Shown here: positions 45,714 to 54,698 of the stretch, piece by piece
How the letters are laid out: the number at the start of each line of letters is the position of its first letter
Numbering within the stretch: position 1 is the first letter of the stretch
DNA from: Rhodococcus sp. UNC23MFCrub1.1
GTDB taxonomy: Bacteria; Actinomycetota; Actinomycetes; Mycobacteriales; Mycobacteriaceae
NCBI RefSeq assembly: GCF_000686025.1
Contig: NZ_JMLQ01000008.1
Span: 168,519-232,518 of the forward strand
DNA: 64,000 bases
Direction: 5' to 3'
The notes under the pieces: model-generated
Told to the model about the DNA's origin: nothing
What the model saw: the letters and a program-made list of their open reading frames with translations, nothing else
Database searches by the model: none
Made by a program: the position numbers and the translations under genes

Positions 45714-47078
45714 TCACCCGGCTGCGTTCGCATTCTCCTCATCGTCGACAGCGTCGAAACGAAACCGAACGGCGTCGCCGTGCGCTGGGAGGTCCTCGGC
45801 GCTGGCCAGTGCGATGACGTGTCTGGCCACATCGCTCAGGGCTTGCTCGGAGTAGTCGACGACGTGGATGCCTCGAAGGAACGACTGAACGTTCAAGCCC
45901 GACGAGTGCCGCGCGCACGCTGCTGTCGGAAGTACGTGATTCGACCCTGCGCAGTAATCACCCAGGCTCACCGGTGACCAAGCGCCGACGAAGATGGCCC
46001 CGGCATTGCACACGCGTCCCGCGACCTCTCGTGCGTTCTCGGTCTGAACCGAAAGATGCTCAGGGGCGTAGGTGTCGACCACGACGAGGCCGTGGTCGAC
46101 ATCGTTGACGAGGACGATTCTGGACTGCCGGCCGCTCAACGCGCTGGTGACTCGATCGCGGTGCCTGGTTTGCGCCAGTTGCCGATTCACAGCCTCGTCG
46201 ACCGCGTCGGCGAGTTCGACAGCATTAGTCACCAGAACACTCGCTGCCATGGTGTCGTGTTCTGCTTGGCTGATGAGGTCGGCCGCGACGTGTACGGGGT
46301 CGGCCGTCGCATCGGCGAGTATCAAAATCTCGGTGGGTCCGGCTTCTGCGTCGATTCCCACGTGACCGCGGCACAACCTCTTGGCCGCGGTGACGTAAAT
46401 GTTCCCCGGGCCGGTGATCAGATCCACCGGTGCCAATTCGTCATCGTCGGTGTCTGTTCCGCCGTAGGCGAGTAGGGCGACACCTTGAGCGCCGCCGACC
46501 GCCCAGACTTCGTCGACACCGAGCAGGTGCGCCGCGGCGAGGATCGTCGGGTGGGGGAGGCCATCGAACTCCGCTTGAGGGGGTGAGGCCACGACGATCG
46601 ATCTGACGCCGGCGATCTGGGCGGGTACGACGTTCATCACCACCGACGACGGGTACACGGCTGTGCCGCCGGGGACGTACAGCCCGACGCGCTGGACCGG
46701 TACCCACCGTTCGGTGACGGTTCCTCCCGGCGCGACATTGGTGGTGCTGTCTGTAGGGAGTTGATCAGCGTGCACTCGCCGGGTGCGGTCGATCGCTACT
46801 TCGAGAGCATCGCGCACATCGGCAGGAAGCGTGTCGAGCGCCTGGACCAACGCGTCCTGCGGGACCCGCACGCGGTCCGGACGTACTCCGTCGAAGCGTG
46901 CACACATTTCGAGCGCTGCGGGGACGCCGCGGTCACGCACCGCGGCGACTACCGGCCGGACTTGGTCCAGAACGCTGTCGACGTCTACAGCGCCGCGCGG
47001 CATGGCCTTGCGCAGTTCGGCGGTCGTGGTGATTCGGTGTCGTAGGTCGAGACGTTCGAGTGCGATGCGGGTGGACAC
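45714..47078 (-). CDS. Histidinol dehydrogenase-family enzyme
   Basis: 454 residues and complete. The HisD-type zinc and catalytic positions are present: Q and H in [12 protein letters not shown] in [10 protein letters not shown] in [15 protein letters not shown] and the C-terminal H in [10 protein letters not shown]; the NAD region [12 protein letters not shown] is intact. HisD oxidises L-histidinol twice. No other his gene is near, and the gene follows an MFS and a VOC gene under a TetR-type operator, so it probably oxidises another amino-alcohol or hydroxyl substrate. HisD relatives such as the sulfopropanediol dehydrogenase HpsN show that this family works in catabolism. Confidence 0.85.
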   Translation of the reverse strand: MSTRIALERLDLRHRITTTAELRKAMPRGAVDVDSVLDQVRPVVAAVRDRGVPAALEMCARFDGVRPDRVRVPQDALVQALDTLPADVRDALEVAIDRTRRVHADQLPTDSTTNVAPGGTVTERWVPVQRVGLYVPGGTAVYPSSVVMNVVPAQIAGVRSIVVASPPQAEFDGLPHPTILAAAHLLGVDEVWAVGGAQGVALLAYGGTDTDDDELAPVDLITGPGNIYVTAAKRLCRGHVGIDAEAGPTEILILADATADPVHVAADLISQAEHDTMAASVLVTNAVELADAVDEAVNRQLAQTRHRDRVTSALSGRQSRIVLVNDVDHGLVVVDTYAPEHLSVQTENAREVAGRVCNAGAIFVGAWSPVSLGDYCAGSNHVLPTAACARHSSGLNVQSFLRGIHVVDYSEQALSDVARHVIALASAEDLPAHGDAVRFRFDAVDDEENANAAG

Positions 47079-47110
47079 GATAACTCCTCGGTGGCAGAGC
47101 GGCGCGCGGT

Positions 47111-48310
47111 CTATGTGGTCGCGTCGGCGGGTGGAGCCAAAACATTGGCTGCGCAGACGCAGACCACCATGGCGATGATCGGGAGCACGAACGCGGTGTT
47201 CAGGCCCACGATGTCAGCGAGCCAGCCGACGATGGCGGGGCCGGCGAGCACCGCGAGATATCCGGCGCCCACCACACGAGAGAGTTCCTTGGCGGACGCA
47301 CCCGGAGTGTTTCCGGTGGCGGTGAAGACCTGAGGAACACAACCCGACAACCCCAGTCCGAGAATCACCCAACCCACGCAGGTCACAGCCAGCATCGGCG
47401 AAAGCACCACGATCGCGAGTCCGGTGATCGCGAGCACGGACCCGAGACGCAGGACGCGCACCGGGCCGGTGCGCGCCGCCACTCGGTCGACGGTGAATCT
47501 GCCGACCGTCATCGCTGACACGAAGCACGCCAGAGCCAGTGCGCCGGAGCTCGGTGAGCCGGCGAGGTGCTCCTGGGCGTGGAGGCTGCTCCAATCCATC
47601 GCTGATCCCTCGGTCAATAAGAGCAGGAACGCGAGTGTCCCCAGCAGGACGAGGCGGACTCGTTGCCGCGGTGCGGGCGGAGACCCCGGGTCACCCGCGT
47701 CCTTCGGTCCGGTCGTGGCAGAGGCAGTTGTCGTTCTCCGGAGCAGTGTGGGTGCGGCCGCGGCGGCCATGATCAAGGCAAGGGCGGAGACGGTCAGAGC
47801 TGTTGCAGTGGTGCCGATCCCCACCGCGAAAGCCGCCGCGCCGAAGAGTGCGCCGAGCACGTTCCCGACGGAGAACATCCCGTGGAAGGACGCCATGATG
47901 GGTCGCTCGTAGTCGCGCTCGACCTCGACCGCAGCGGCGTTCATGCCTACTTCGCCGATGCCCACAGCAATACCGAGTATCAAGGCCGCGCCTGCGACCG
48001 AGGACCACGTCGTCATCAGCAGAGGCGGCAACAAGGCCAGTGCCATGGCTGCCGCGCCGGCCAGTGCGACACATCCGCTTCCCCACCTGTCGACCGCGTA
48101 TCCGCTGGCCTGCATGCCCGCCAATGCGCCCACGCCGAGGATGAGCAAAATGATGCCCATGCTCGACGTCGAGGCGTCGATGGTCGCCTTCACTGACGGC
48201 AGGTGAGTGGCCCAGGTGCCCAGGACCAATCCGAAGGCGACGAAGACGCCGAAGACTGCCACTCGTGCGTGCAGCAATCGTCTGTCGGCTGTTGTCGTGG
48301 AGGTGCTCAT
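47111..48310 (-). CDS. MFS transporter (YbjJ/fucose-permease-like)
   Basis: 399 residues, 12 membrane helices with a polar central loop (~200-225). [16 protein letters not shown] at helix 1, [15 protein letters not shown] in helix 4 and [13 protein letters not shown] in helix 5 are typical of the YbjJ-like MFS branch. Substrate unknown. Lies between the VOC and hisD-like genes (55 and 32 bases apart), forming a three-gene operon read from the operator at 48916-48941. Confidence 0.83.
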   Translation of the reverse strand: MSTSTTTADRRLLHARVAVFGVFVAFGLVLGTWATHLPSVKATIDASTSSMGIILLILGVGALAGMQASGYAVDRWGSGCVALAGAAAMALALLPPLLMTTWSSVAGAALILGIAVGIGEVGMNAAAVEVERDYERPIMASFHGMFSVGNVLGALFGAAAFAVGIGTTATALTVSALALIMAAAAAPTLLRRTTTASATTGPKDAGDPGSPPAPRQRVRLVLLGTLAFLLLLTEGSAMDWSSLHAQEHLAGSPSSGALALACFVSAMTVGRFTVDRVAARTGPVRVLRLGSVLAITGLAIVVLSPMLAVTCVGWVILGLGLSGCVPQVFTATGNTPGASAKELSRVVGAGYLAVLAGPAIVGWLADIVGLNTAFVLPIIAMVVCVCAANVLAPPADATT

Positions 48311-48365
48311 GTGATCAACGGTCCTAGGTGAGGATGCGACCTTTCCCGAAGGTGGTCGCGAGGTG

Positions 48366-48884
48366 TCAGGCGAATCGGGGGAGTGCCATGCGGTGGGGCG
48401 TCTTGCGCTCGTACGGCATGCCGGTCTGCCACTGGATCAGTTCGAGAACAAGACCCCAGGTGGTGCGGAAGTAGGCCCACTTGAGGCCGTCCATGTCGTC
48501 TTCCTCACGGATGACCTCGGAGATCGCGTCGGTGTCGTCGCGCGCGGTCAGCTCGGCCCCTGCGGTCTCGATGTCGTCGACGTGCAGGCAGAGGTGCCAT
48601 CCGCCGGGATCAGCAGGACGGGGTGCGGCGTCGGGAATCCGAACTTGGCGGTTGGTGTATTCGAGCAGCTCGAGGTTGAAGGAGTCGCCCAGCACCAAAT
48701 TCGCTTGCCGCAGTGTTCCTGCTTCGGGTGCGGTCTCCCCGGGCCAGATGTATCCGAAGTCGTTGTACGGGCCGGCCTGGATGACGACGTCGAATCCGAG
48801 GGCGTCGACGAAGAACGCGACGGCTTCCTCGAGGTTGGGGACCGCCAGTCCGACGTGGTCGAAAGCTCGTTCGACAGTGATCAC
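48366..48884 (-). CDS. VOC/glyoxalase-family protein
   Basis: 172 residues, two beta-alpha-beta-beta-beta modules (DHVGLAVPNLEEAVAFFVDAL at the start, shown in part as DHVGLAVPNLEEA; GWHLCLHVDDIE in the middle). Metal ligands can be placed at H9, E in NLELLEY, H in HLCLHV and E in LVLELIQW. VOC enzymes include dioxygenases, lyases, epimerases and thiol transferases; the activity here is unknown. GTG start with AGGAG upstream. First gene of the operon that also has the MFS and hisD-like genes. Confidence 0.82.
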   Translation of the reverse strand: MITVERAFDHVGLAVPNLEEAVAFFVDALGFDVVIQAGPYNDFGYIWPGETAPEAGTLRQANLVLGDSFNLELLEYTNRQVRIPDAAPRPADPGGWHLCLHVDDIETAGAELTARDDTDAISEVIREEDDMDGLKWAYFRTTWGLVLELIQWQTGMPYERKTPHRMALPRFA

Positions 48885-48915
48885 AGCTGCTCCTGATGTG
48901 GTGGTTCGCTCGTGA

Positions 48916-48950
48916 GTAGCTAACTAACAGAAGTTAGCTACTTGATGATA
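48916..48950 (-). promoter_or_regulatory. Operator and -10 box of the VOC-MFS-hisD-like operon
   Basis: A 26-bp palindrome (10-base perfect arms 48916-48925 and 48932-48941) contains CTAAC-N4-GTTAG at 48924-48937. On the minus strand the -10 box TATCAT (48945-48950) lies 3 bases upstream, so a bound regulator would cover the transcription start. The 14-bp core recurs twice at 54517-54613. Confidence 0.75.
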
Positions 48951-49004
48951 TGGGTTGACCTTTGCGATGCCGAGCGTTTCGGGTGCGTAGGTCCGAGCCG
49001 GCTG

Positions 49005-49772
49005 TCAGGTGATGGGGAGCGCCAGAATGTCGCGGGACATCAACACTGCTTGGTCGGCGCCCTGGCGAACCTCGTCGTCCGTGCCATCGGTGCCGAACCA
49101 GCGGGTGGCGCCTTCGAGCAGAGTATTGACGATCTTGACGCGGCGTTCGCTGTTCTCGATGCCCATGTCACGAGCAGCGGCGACGTAGAGCGACTCGTAC
49201 AGATCCACCCAGTGCGTGACCTTCTCGCTCAATTCCGTCGGGAGGATGTGCGCCGTGCGGTCGGTGGCAACGATGAGATCCCACAGGTTGCTTTCGGGCA
49301 GGCGTACCTGGCGGGTGAAATGCAGCCGGACCATCGCATCCCAGAACGACTGGGCGTCCGGTGCACGAACGACGGCGTCGACGAGGGCTCCGCAGAACTG
49401 ATGGAAGTGCCACCGCAGGGACTCCGTGATGATCTCGTCTCGCCCACCGGGGAAGTGCGTGTAGATGCTGGGGGCTTTGATCTCGAGTTCTTTCGCCAAG
49501 GTGCGCATGCTGACCGACGCCATACCGTGGATCACGCAGAGTTTGAGAAAAGCTTCGACGACCCGACGTTTCGCCGGGGACATGTCGTCACGGTGAGCGG
49601 TGTCGAATTGTCGTGCGAACTCTGTGAGCGCCTGTTGGCGGAACGAGTCGGTGGAAGGCACAGGCGACATCGTCGAGTCGATCGTCGATGCCCCCTGTCC
49701 GGTCACGGTGGCAATGGTAGTCGCAGTCCGATACGGAAAGTGCTCAGGTGCGGCCACGGCGGGGGGCGTCAT
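49005..49772 (-). CDS. TetR/AcrR-family transcriptional regulator
   Basis: 255 residues from ATG 49772, with a disordered N-terminal ~45 residues. The helix-turn-helix is SMRTLAKELEIKAPSIYTHF (about 90-110), preceded by AKRRVVEAFLKLCVIHGMA. The C-terminal ligand domain begins WHFHQFCGALVDAVV. The start nearly abuts the aldehyde dehydrogenase stop, so it is the last gene of the reductase-P450-dehydrogenase operon and would be autoregulated. It is the obvious candidate to bind the CTWAC-N4-GTTAG sites. An ATG at 49784 would overlap the upstream gene and add four residues. Confidence 0.88.
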   Translation of the reverse strand: MTPPAVAAPEHFPYRTATTIATVTGQGASTIDSTMSPVPSTDSFRQQALTEFARQFDTAHRDDMSPAKRRVVEAFLKLCVIHGMASVSMRTLAKELEIKAPSIYTHFPGGRDEIITESLRWHFHQFCGALVDAVVRAPDAQSFWDAMVRLHFTRQVRLPESNLWDLIVATDRTAHILPTELSEKVTHWVDLYESLYVAAARDMGIENSERRVKIVNTLLEGATRWFGTDGTDDEVRQGADQAVLMSRDILALPIT

Positions 49773-49773
49773 C

Positions 49774-51327
49774 TCATCGGGCATCGGTGTGAGAGTTGCG
49801 GACGGTGGCGTCGAGGGGGTTGATGCCGATGTACTTGGTCTCGACGTACTCGGCGATGCCCTCCGGTCCGCCCTCACGCCCGAAGCCGGAGTGTTTCATG
49901 CCGCCGAACGGTGCGGCGGCATTCGAGATGATGCCCTGGTTGATGCCGATCATGCCGAAATCGAGCGATTCGGCGACCTTGATGGTGCGCGCCGTGCTCG
50001 CGGTGAAGGCGTATGCGGCCAGACCGTATTCGGTGTCGTTCGCACGTGCGATGGCGTCGTCGTCGTCGGTGAAGGTCGCGATCGGCGCCACCGGCCCGAA
50101 GATCTCCTCCCGGAGCACCGCGCTGCCGGGCTGCACGTTGGTGAGGACGGTTGGTGTGTAGAAGTAGCCGGGACCGTCGATTCGCTCGCCGCCGACGGTG
50201 AGATCGGCACCCCGGTCGACAGCATCGGTGACCAGTTCCGCCACTTTTCTGCGCTGCTTGTCGTCGATCAACGGCCCCACGGTCACTCCGTCGTCGATAC
50301 CGGCGCCGAGTCGTTCCGCGGTCATCTTCTGTGCGAGCAGGGCCGCGAAGTCGTCGGCGACCGACTGGTGCACGAGGAAGCGGTTGGCGGCGGTGCACGC
50401 CTCACCCATGTTCCGCATCTTTGCGAGCATCGCGCCGTCGACTGCGGCCTCGATGTCGGCGTCCTCGAACACGAGGAAGGGTGCGTTGCCGCCGAGCTCC
50501 ATCGAGACGCGAAGTACCTGCTCGGCGGACTGTCTGATGAGGTCTTTGCCGACGGGGGTCGATCCGGTGAAGGTGAGCTTCCGCAGTCGTGGGTCGGTGA
50601 TCAAGGGTGTCATCACCGCGCCGCTGGTCCGGGTGGGAATGACGTTCAGGACACCGGCGGGAACGCCGACCTCCGTCATCAGATCTGCTAGCGCGAGCAT
50701 CGTCAGGGGAGTCTGTGATGCCGGTTTGATGACCATGGTGCAGCCGGCCGCGATGGCGGGGCCGATCTTGCGGGTGCCCATCGCGAGTGGGAAGTTCCAC
50801 GGGGTGATCATCAACGTGGGCCCGACGGGCTGGCGCATGGTCATCAGGCGCGATTTCCCGTCCGGCGAGGTCGACCACCGGCCGTCGATGCGCACTGATT
50901 CTTCGGAGTACCACCGGAAGAACTCCGCGCCGTAGGCCACTTCGCCGCGCGCCTGGGCGAGTGGTTTGCCCATCTCGAGGGTAATGAGGGTGGCGAAGTG
51001 CTCTGCGCGTTCGGTCAACAGGTCGAAGGCTCTGCGGAGGATCTCTCCGCGGTGACGCGGTGATGTGCGAGCCCAGTCGTCCGCGGCGGCTACGGCCGCA
51101 TCCAGGGCCGCCGCGCCGTCCGTAGGTGTCGCGGAGGCAATGTCCAGCAGCGTCCGGCCGGTGGCCGGGTTCTCCACTGCGATGGTGGAGGCGTCGGAGG
51201 ACTCGCGCCACACTCCGTCGATGTAGAGGCCGGTGGGTACCGAGTGCAGCGCGTCGGTGCGGCCGGACGTGTCGCTCGCCGTGGGGTGCGACGCGGGTGT
51301 TGTGGTGTCGGTGACGGAGTGGGGCAT
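49774..51327 (-). CDS. Aldehyde dehydrogenase, succinate-semialdehyde dehydrogenase-like
   Basis: 517 residues, NAD(P)-dependent aldehyde dehydrogenase. TPWNFPLAMGTRKIGPA, FTGSTPVGK, the general base Glu in MELGGNAPF and the nucleophile Cys in GEACTAANRF are present, with KHSGFGREGG and ETKYIGI near the end as in GabD-type enzymes. A 40-residue polar N-terminal extension is unusual. ATG 51327 is chosen for AAGGA five bases upstream. In this operon it would oxidise an aldehyde made by the P450 or the aldolase; both are inferences. Confidence 0.88.
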   Translation of the reverse strand: MPHSVTDTTTPASHPTASDTSGRTDALHSVPTGLYIDGVWRESSDASTIAVENPATGRTLLDIASATPTDGAAALDAAVAAADDWARTSPRHRGEILRRAFDLLTERAEHFATLITLEMGKPLAQARGEVAYGAEFFRWYSEESVRIDGRWSTSPDGKSRLMTMRQPVGPTLMITPWNFPLAMGTRKIGPAIAAGCTMVIKPASQTPLTMLALADLMTEVGVPAGVLNVIPTRTSGAVMTPLITDPRLRKLTFTGSTPVGKDLIRQSAEQVLRVSMELGGNAPFLVFEDADIEAAVDGAMLAKMRNMGEACTAANRFLVHQSVADDFAALLAQKMTAERLGAGIDDGVTVGPLIDDKQRRKVAELVTDAVDRGADLTVGGERIDGPGYFYTPTVLTNVQPGSAVLREEIFGPVAPIATFTDDDDAIARANDTEYGLAAYAFTASTARTIKVAESLDFGMIGINQGIISNAAAPFGGMKHSGFGREGGPEGIAEYVETKYIGINPLDATVRNSHTDAR

Positions 51328-51405
51328 GACCATCCTTCGAGGTGGTGCCGAGGCGTGGGAGACGTGGTGCGGTCGAAACGAGCTGTTGCGCCTGGAAACT
51401 CCGGT

Positions 51406-51432
51406 GGTGGGCGCGCGTTGTGCGCACCCACC
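51406..51432 (-). terminator. Hairpin between the P450 fusion and aldehyde dehydrogenase genes
   Basis: 11-base arms with one mismatch (51406-51416 and 51422-51432) and a 5-base loop, 17 bases after the P450 stop on the minus strand. No T run; it may partly terminate or stabilise the upstream mRNA rather than end the operon. Confidence 0.45.
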
Positions 51433-51449
51433 GCCGAAGGGTGTGTGGG

Positions 51450-53108
51450 TCAGCTCAGGGTGATGGGCATCTTGTCGTAGGCGACGAGACGGTCGGTGAT
51501 CACGCGCGTCGGGGTGTCGGTCAGCGTGACGGTGCTGAACCGCTCCGCGGTCATGGTGAAGATGACGTCGATCTCCGCGCGCGCGATCAGCTGTCCGGCG
51601 CAGCTGTGAGTTCCCAGTCCGAACGTCAGATTCCGGCTGGTCTCCAGGGGACGTGTGTAGTCGAACTCGTGCGGGTTCTCGAAGACAGCCGGGTCGCGAT
51701 TGACCGCACCGATCGGGAACTTCACCATCGACCCGGCGGGGATGACCGTGCCGGCGATCTCGACGTCTTCGGTCGGGAAGCGGGTCAGGAGCAGCTCGAC
51801 CGGGTTGAGGCGCGCGATCTCGTTGACGATGCGCTCGCGGACCTCCGGCTTGTCGCGGTAGTCCTTCAGCACATCGGGGCGCTCGGCGAAGATCTCGAAT
51901 CCGGCTCCGACGAGGTATGCGGGGTTCGGCGCGCCGGACATGTAGAACAACACCATGTTCTCGAGCACTTCGCGTTCGGTGATCTCCCCGCGCTTGCTCG
52001 CCGCCAGGAGCTCGTCGGCCAGTCCGGTACCGGGGTTGGCCTCCTTGTCCTTGAGCAGCTTGGCGGTGGTGTCGAACATGTAATCGAGGTTCTCGATGGA
52101 CTTCTCCCGAGTTCCCGGGGCCGGGTCGGTCGCCTGGATGAGCATCGCGTTCCAGAGCGCCCAGAACAGCGGTTCGACCTCGCCATCGGGGAAGCCCAGA
52201 ACCTGGGCCATGGTCGTGTGGGTCGGGAGGACGCCGAGGTCGTAATGGGCGTCTATGGTCTGGCCGGGCTCGTAGGTCGAGAGGATCTCGTTCATCGACG
52301 TGCGGGTCGCTTCGACCCACTGCTTGATCAGCTTCGGGGTGAACCAGCGGGAGAAGAGCCGACGGGCGCGGGTGTGCTCCGGCGGGTCCAGCGAGAGCAC
52401 GGTGTGACCGAACGCGAGCCACGGGTTCTCCTCGACCCAGTCGGGCTCCCGGATACTCATGTTGGGTTCCTTGACGAACTTCATCGCCTCGTCGTAACCG
52501 AGGATGACGAACGTGCGCTCGTCCGTCTGGTGAACGGGCCCCATCAGTCGAGCTTTGTCGTACCACGGGTGCGGATTGTTCTGAAAGTCCTTGTTGCTCC
52601 ACGGGAACAGGTCGTCGTGTGTGTCGGTGGCGCTCACGGGCGTCCTTTCTGCGGCGGGGATCAGGATCGGGAGGGCATCGTTGTGCGCCCAGTCCTGTGC
52701 GACCTGCACCGGATCGAGGCCGGTCGTGGCGTCGTGTTTGCCGATGCTGCCGATCTGGGTCGCACCGAGTTCGGTGAGCAGGTTCGCCACCGTCTTGATC
52801 GCGTTGTTGTAGTTCTCGTAGCTGCTGTCTCCGAGACCGAAAGCGGCGAAGCGGAGTCCGCTCAGGTCGGGTCGTTCCTTGGCGAGCGTGTCGTAGAACG
52901 GCTCAGTGGTGGCCGGGAGCCCACCCTCGCCGTACGTGGAGGTGATGACGACGGCGAGTTGCGCATCGGCGACATCGTCGGAGGTGAGGTCGGGTAGTTC
53001 GCTCAGGCGAGTGTCGATACCCGCGCCGGTGAGGGTCGCGACGATCTCGTCGCCGACCATCTCGGCGTTGCCGGATTCGGTGCCGTACCAGACATGGATC
53101 AGAGTCAT
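51450..53108 (-). CDS. Flavodoxin-cytochrome P450 fusion, XplA-like
   Basis: 552 residues, the same length as XplA as I recall it. Residues 1-~140 are an FMN flavodoxin domain (YGTESGNAEM, STYGEGGLP, FGLGDSSYENYNNA). After a linker, ~165-552 is a P450: ExxR at 430-433 (EIAR), heme loop FGLGTHSCAGQ with axial Cys503. The I-helix reads FYMSGAPNPAYLV (388-400): the normal acid-threonine pair is absent, as described for XplA (Met-Ala-Gly), the RDX-degrading P450 of Rhodococcus. The reductase gene lies upstream by 60 bases. Whether it attacks nitramines or another substrate cannot be told from sequence. Confidence 0.87.
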   Translation of the reverse strand: MTLIHVWYGTESGNAEMVGDEIVATLTGAGIDTRLSELPDLTSDDVADAQLAVVITSTYGEGGLPATTEPFYDTLAKERPDLSGLRFAAFGLGDSSYENYNNAIKTVANLLTELGATQIGSIGKHDATTGLDPVQVAQDWAHNDALPILIPAAERTPVSATDTHDDLFPWSNKDFQNNPHPWYDKARLMGPVHQTDERTFVILGYDEAMKFVKEPNMSIREPDWVEENPWLAFGHTVLSLDPPEHTRARRLFSRWFTPKLIKQWVEATRTSMNEILSTYEPGQTIDAHYDLGVLPTHTTMAQVLGFPDGEVEPLFWALWNAMLIQATDPAPGTREKSIENLDYMFDTTAKLLKDKEANPGTGLADELLAASKRGEITEREVLENMVLFYMSGAPNPAYLVGAGFEIFAERPDVLKDYRDKPEVRERIVNEIARLNPVELLLTRFPTEDVEIAGTVIPAGSMVKFPIGAVNRDPAVFENPHEFDYTRPLETSRNLTFGLGTHSCAGQLIARAEIDVIFTMTAERFSTVTLTDTPTRVITDRLVAYDKMPITLS

Positions 53109-53168
53109 GTCGGTGTCCTTTCGTTGGTGGGTCGTTGCTCGCCGAGAGGTGCTGGCGGGGGAGAAGAC

Positions 53169-54443
53169 TTACTTCTTGGAAGCGGTGATGATGTCGGCCA
53201 TGTCGGACCACGTCGTGAACTTGTGGCGTACGCGGCCGGGTCGGGCGCGTCCGACTTCGGCGTGGTCGATCACGGTCCAGTCGTCGAACGTGGTCGAGGT
53301 GGGCGGAAGGTGAGGACGCAGACCGTCGAGTCCGGTGCGGCCGGCGTCGGTGCGCAACCGGTCAGCGATCTCCCGAGCGGCATCCTTTGCGAGGGTGCGA
53401 TTCTCGGCCAGGTTGCCCAGGAATCCACTGCCGCATCCACCGACCCGGACGACTCGGTCTCGATCTGCCCATGCGCGAGGAGCGTCGCCTTCCACGAATC
53501 CCATGGCGGTGATCACGGTGTCGACGCGGTGCACGAAAGTGCCGCTTTCGTCACCCGCCGCGTCGAGATCGGTGTTCAAGCGGGTGCGGACAACGCAGTG
53601 CTGACCGTCGGCGTCCACACTGATCGGCACCTCACGGAAGCGCACGTCGATGCGGACGTCCCGGCCGTTCTCCCCGCTGGTGTCGGAGGTGGCGGAGCGC
53701 TCGTCGATCTGACCGTCGAGGTACACCGTGACGCCCGGGAGTGCGCACAGTTCGGCGAACATGGAAGCGTCCCAGCGGACTCGGTCGCGTGGCCCGCGGG
53801 AGAGCAGTGTCAGGTGTCGCAGGTCTGCGGTCCCGAGAGTGTCACGCGCCTCGTCGTCGATGTCCGAGTTATGGAAACCGTCGTCGGCTTTGCACAGGAG
53901 TCGGGCGACGTCCATGGCCACGTTTCCGGTGCCCACGATGAGGACCTCCTCGCCCAGTGGCCGGGGAGTGGACGTCCGAAAGGTGCTGTCCGGGTCACCG
54001 TTGAGGAATCGAAGGAGCTGGCCGGCGCCGTGGACGGGGGCTGCCGGGTCGACGGGAACTTCCAACGGGCGATCCGCAGCCAGTCCCGTCGCCAGGACGA
54101 CGACGTCGAAGTGTTCCTCCAGCAGTTCGAGGGGGAGGTCACCTCCGATGGCCGTGGTGCCGACGAAATCGACGTGGTCGGATGCGAACAGTCGGTCGAA
54201 CTGGCGACTGACGTTCTTCATGCCCTGATGGTCCGGCGCCACGCCGTAGCGGAGCAGTCCGAAGGGCGTAGGACGGGTGTCGAAGATGGTGATGTGGACG
54301 TCAGGCGCCGCACGTCGCAGCGCCAACGCTGTGTAGCACCCGGACGGTCCGCACCCGACGATGGCCACATGACCGGCGGTCCCCTGCGGTGTCGCCGGTT
54401 GTCCGAGGAGGTCACCGACGGGCGAACTTGGATCGAGGGACAT
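53169..54443 (-). CDS. FAD/NADPH reductase, XplB/adrenodoxin-reductase-like
   Basis: 424 residues. FAD-binding VAIVGCGPSGCYTALAL at ~24, RYGVAPDHQG, NADPH-binding VGTGNVAMDVAR and the late FAD contact GCGSGFLGNLAENR. These place it with ferredoxin/adrenodoxin reductases, the type to which XplB belongs. It would pass electrons from NADPH to the flavodoxin domain of the next gene product. ATG 54443 has AGGAG 7 bases upstream. First gene of the operon reductase - P450 - aldehyde dehydrogenase - tetR. Confidence 0.87.
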   Translation of the reverse strand: MSLDPSSPVGDLLGQPATPQGTAGHVAIVGCGPSGCYTALALRRAAPDVHITIFDTRPTPFGLLRYGVAPDHQGMKNVSRQFDRLFASDHVDFVGTTAIGGDLPLELLEEHFDVVVLATGLAADRPLEVPVDPAAPVHGAGQLLRFLNGDPDSTFRTSTPRPLGEEVLIVGTGNVAMDVARLLCKADDGFHNSDIDDEARDTLGTADLRHLTLLSRGPRDRVRWDASMFAELCALPGVTVYLDGQIDERSATSDTSGENGRDVRIDVRFREVPISVDADGQHCVVRTRLNTDLDAAGDESGTFVHRVDTVITAMGFVEGDAPRAWADRDRVVRVGGCGSGFLGNLAENRTLAKDAAREIADRLRTDAGRTGLDGLRPHLPPTSTTFDDWTVIDHAEVGRARPGRVRHKFTTWSDMADIITASKK

Positions 54444-54516
54444 TGCATCTCCTGGAGGCGGGGAGTGGCGGCCAGCGTGATGGTGAACCGACGCAGTGTG
54501 ACGCACACTACCGTAG

Positions 54517-54530
54517 CTAACTATCGTTAG
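54517..54530 (-). promoter_or_regulatory. TetR-type operator upstream of the reductase gene
   Basis: CTAAC-TATC-GTTAG, 74 bases before the reductase start. The left flank GTAGCTAACT is identical to that of the operator at 48916. Confidence 0.72.
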
Positions 54531-54599
54531 TAAGTCGAGGTGTGATTCACTGTCGTTTGTAAACAACGTGTGACTGATCTCGCTCAAAGTCTTCCATAG

Positions 54600-54613
54600 C
54601 TTACGAACGTTAG
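54600..54613 (+). promoter_or_regulatory. TetR-type operator upstream of the APC permease
   Basis: CTTAC-GAAC-GTTAG, 86 bases before the permease start and 70 bases from the previous site. A TAGCTT -10-like hexamer (54597-54602) overlaps it. Confidence 0.68.
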
Positions 54614-54698
54614 GTAGCGTCGCCGTCACCGCAGAGTGAACTGTGCAACAGATCACCTTGCGAGACTCGCTCCCACTCCACCTACGAGGGATCTCACC

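Noticed and set aside
51450..54443. Calling the genes xplA and xplB and the strain an RDX degrader
   Set aside because: Architecture, length and I-helix fit XplA, but identity was not measured and the neighbouring genes differ from those of RDX plasmids as I remember them. Gene symbols were left empty.
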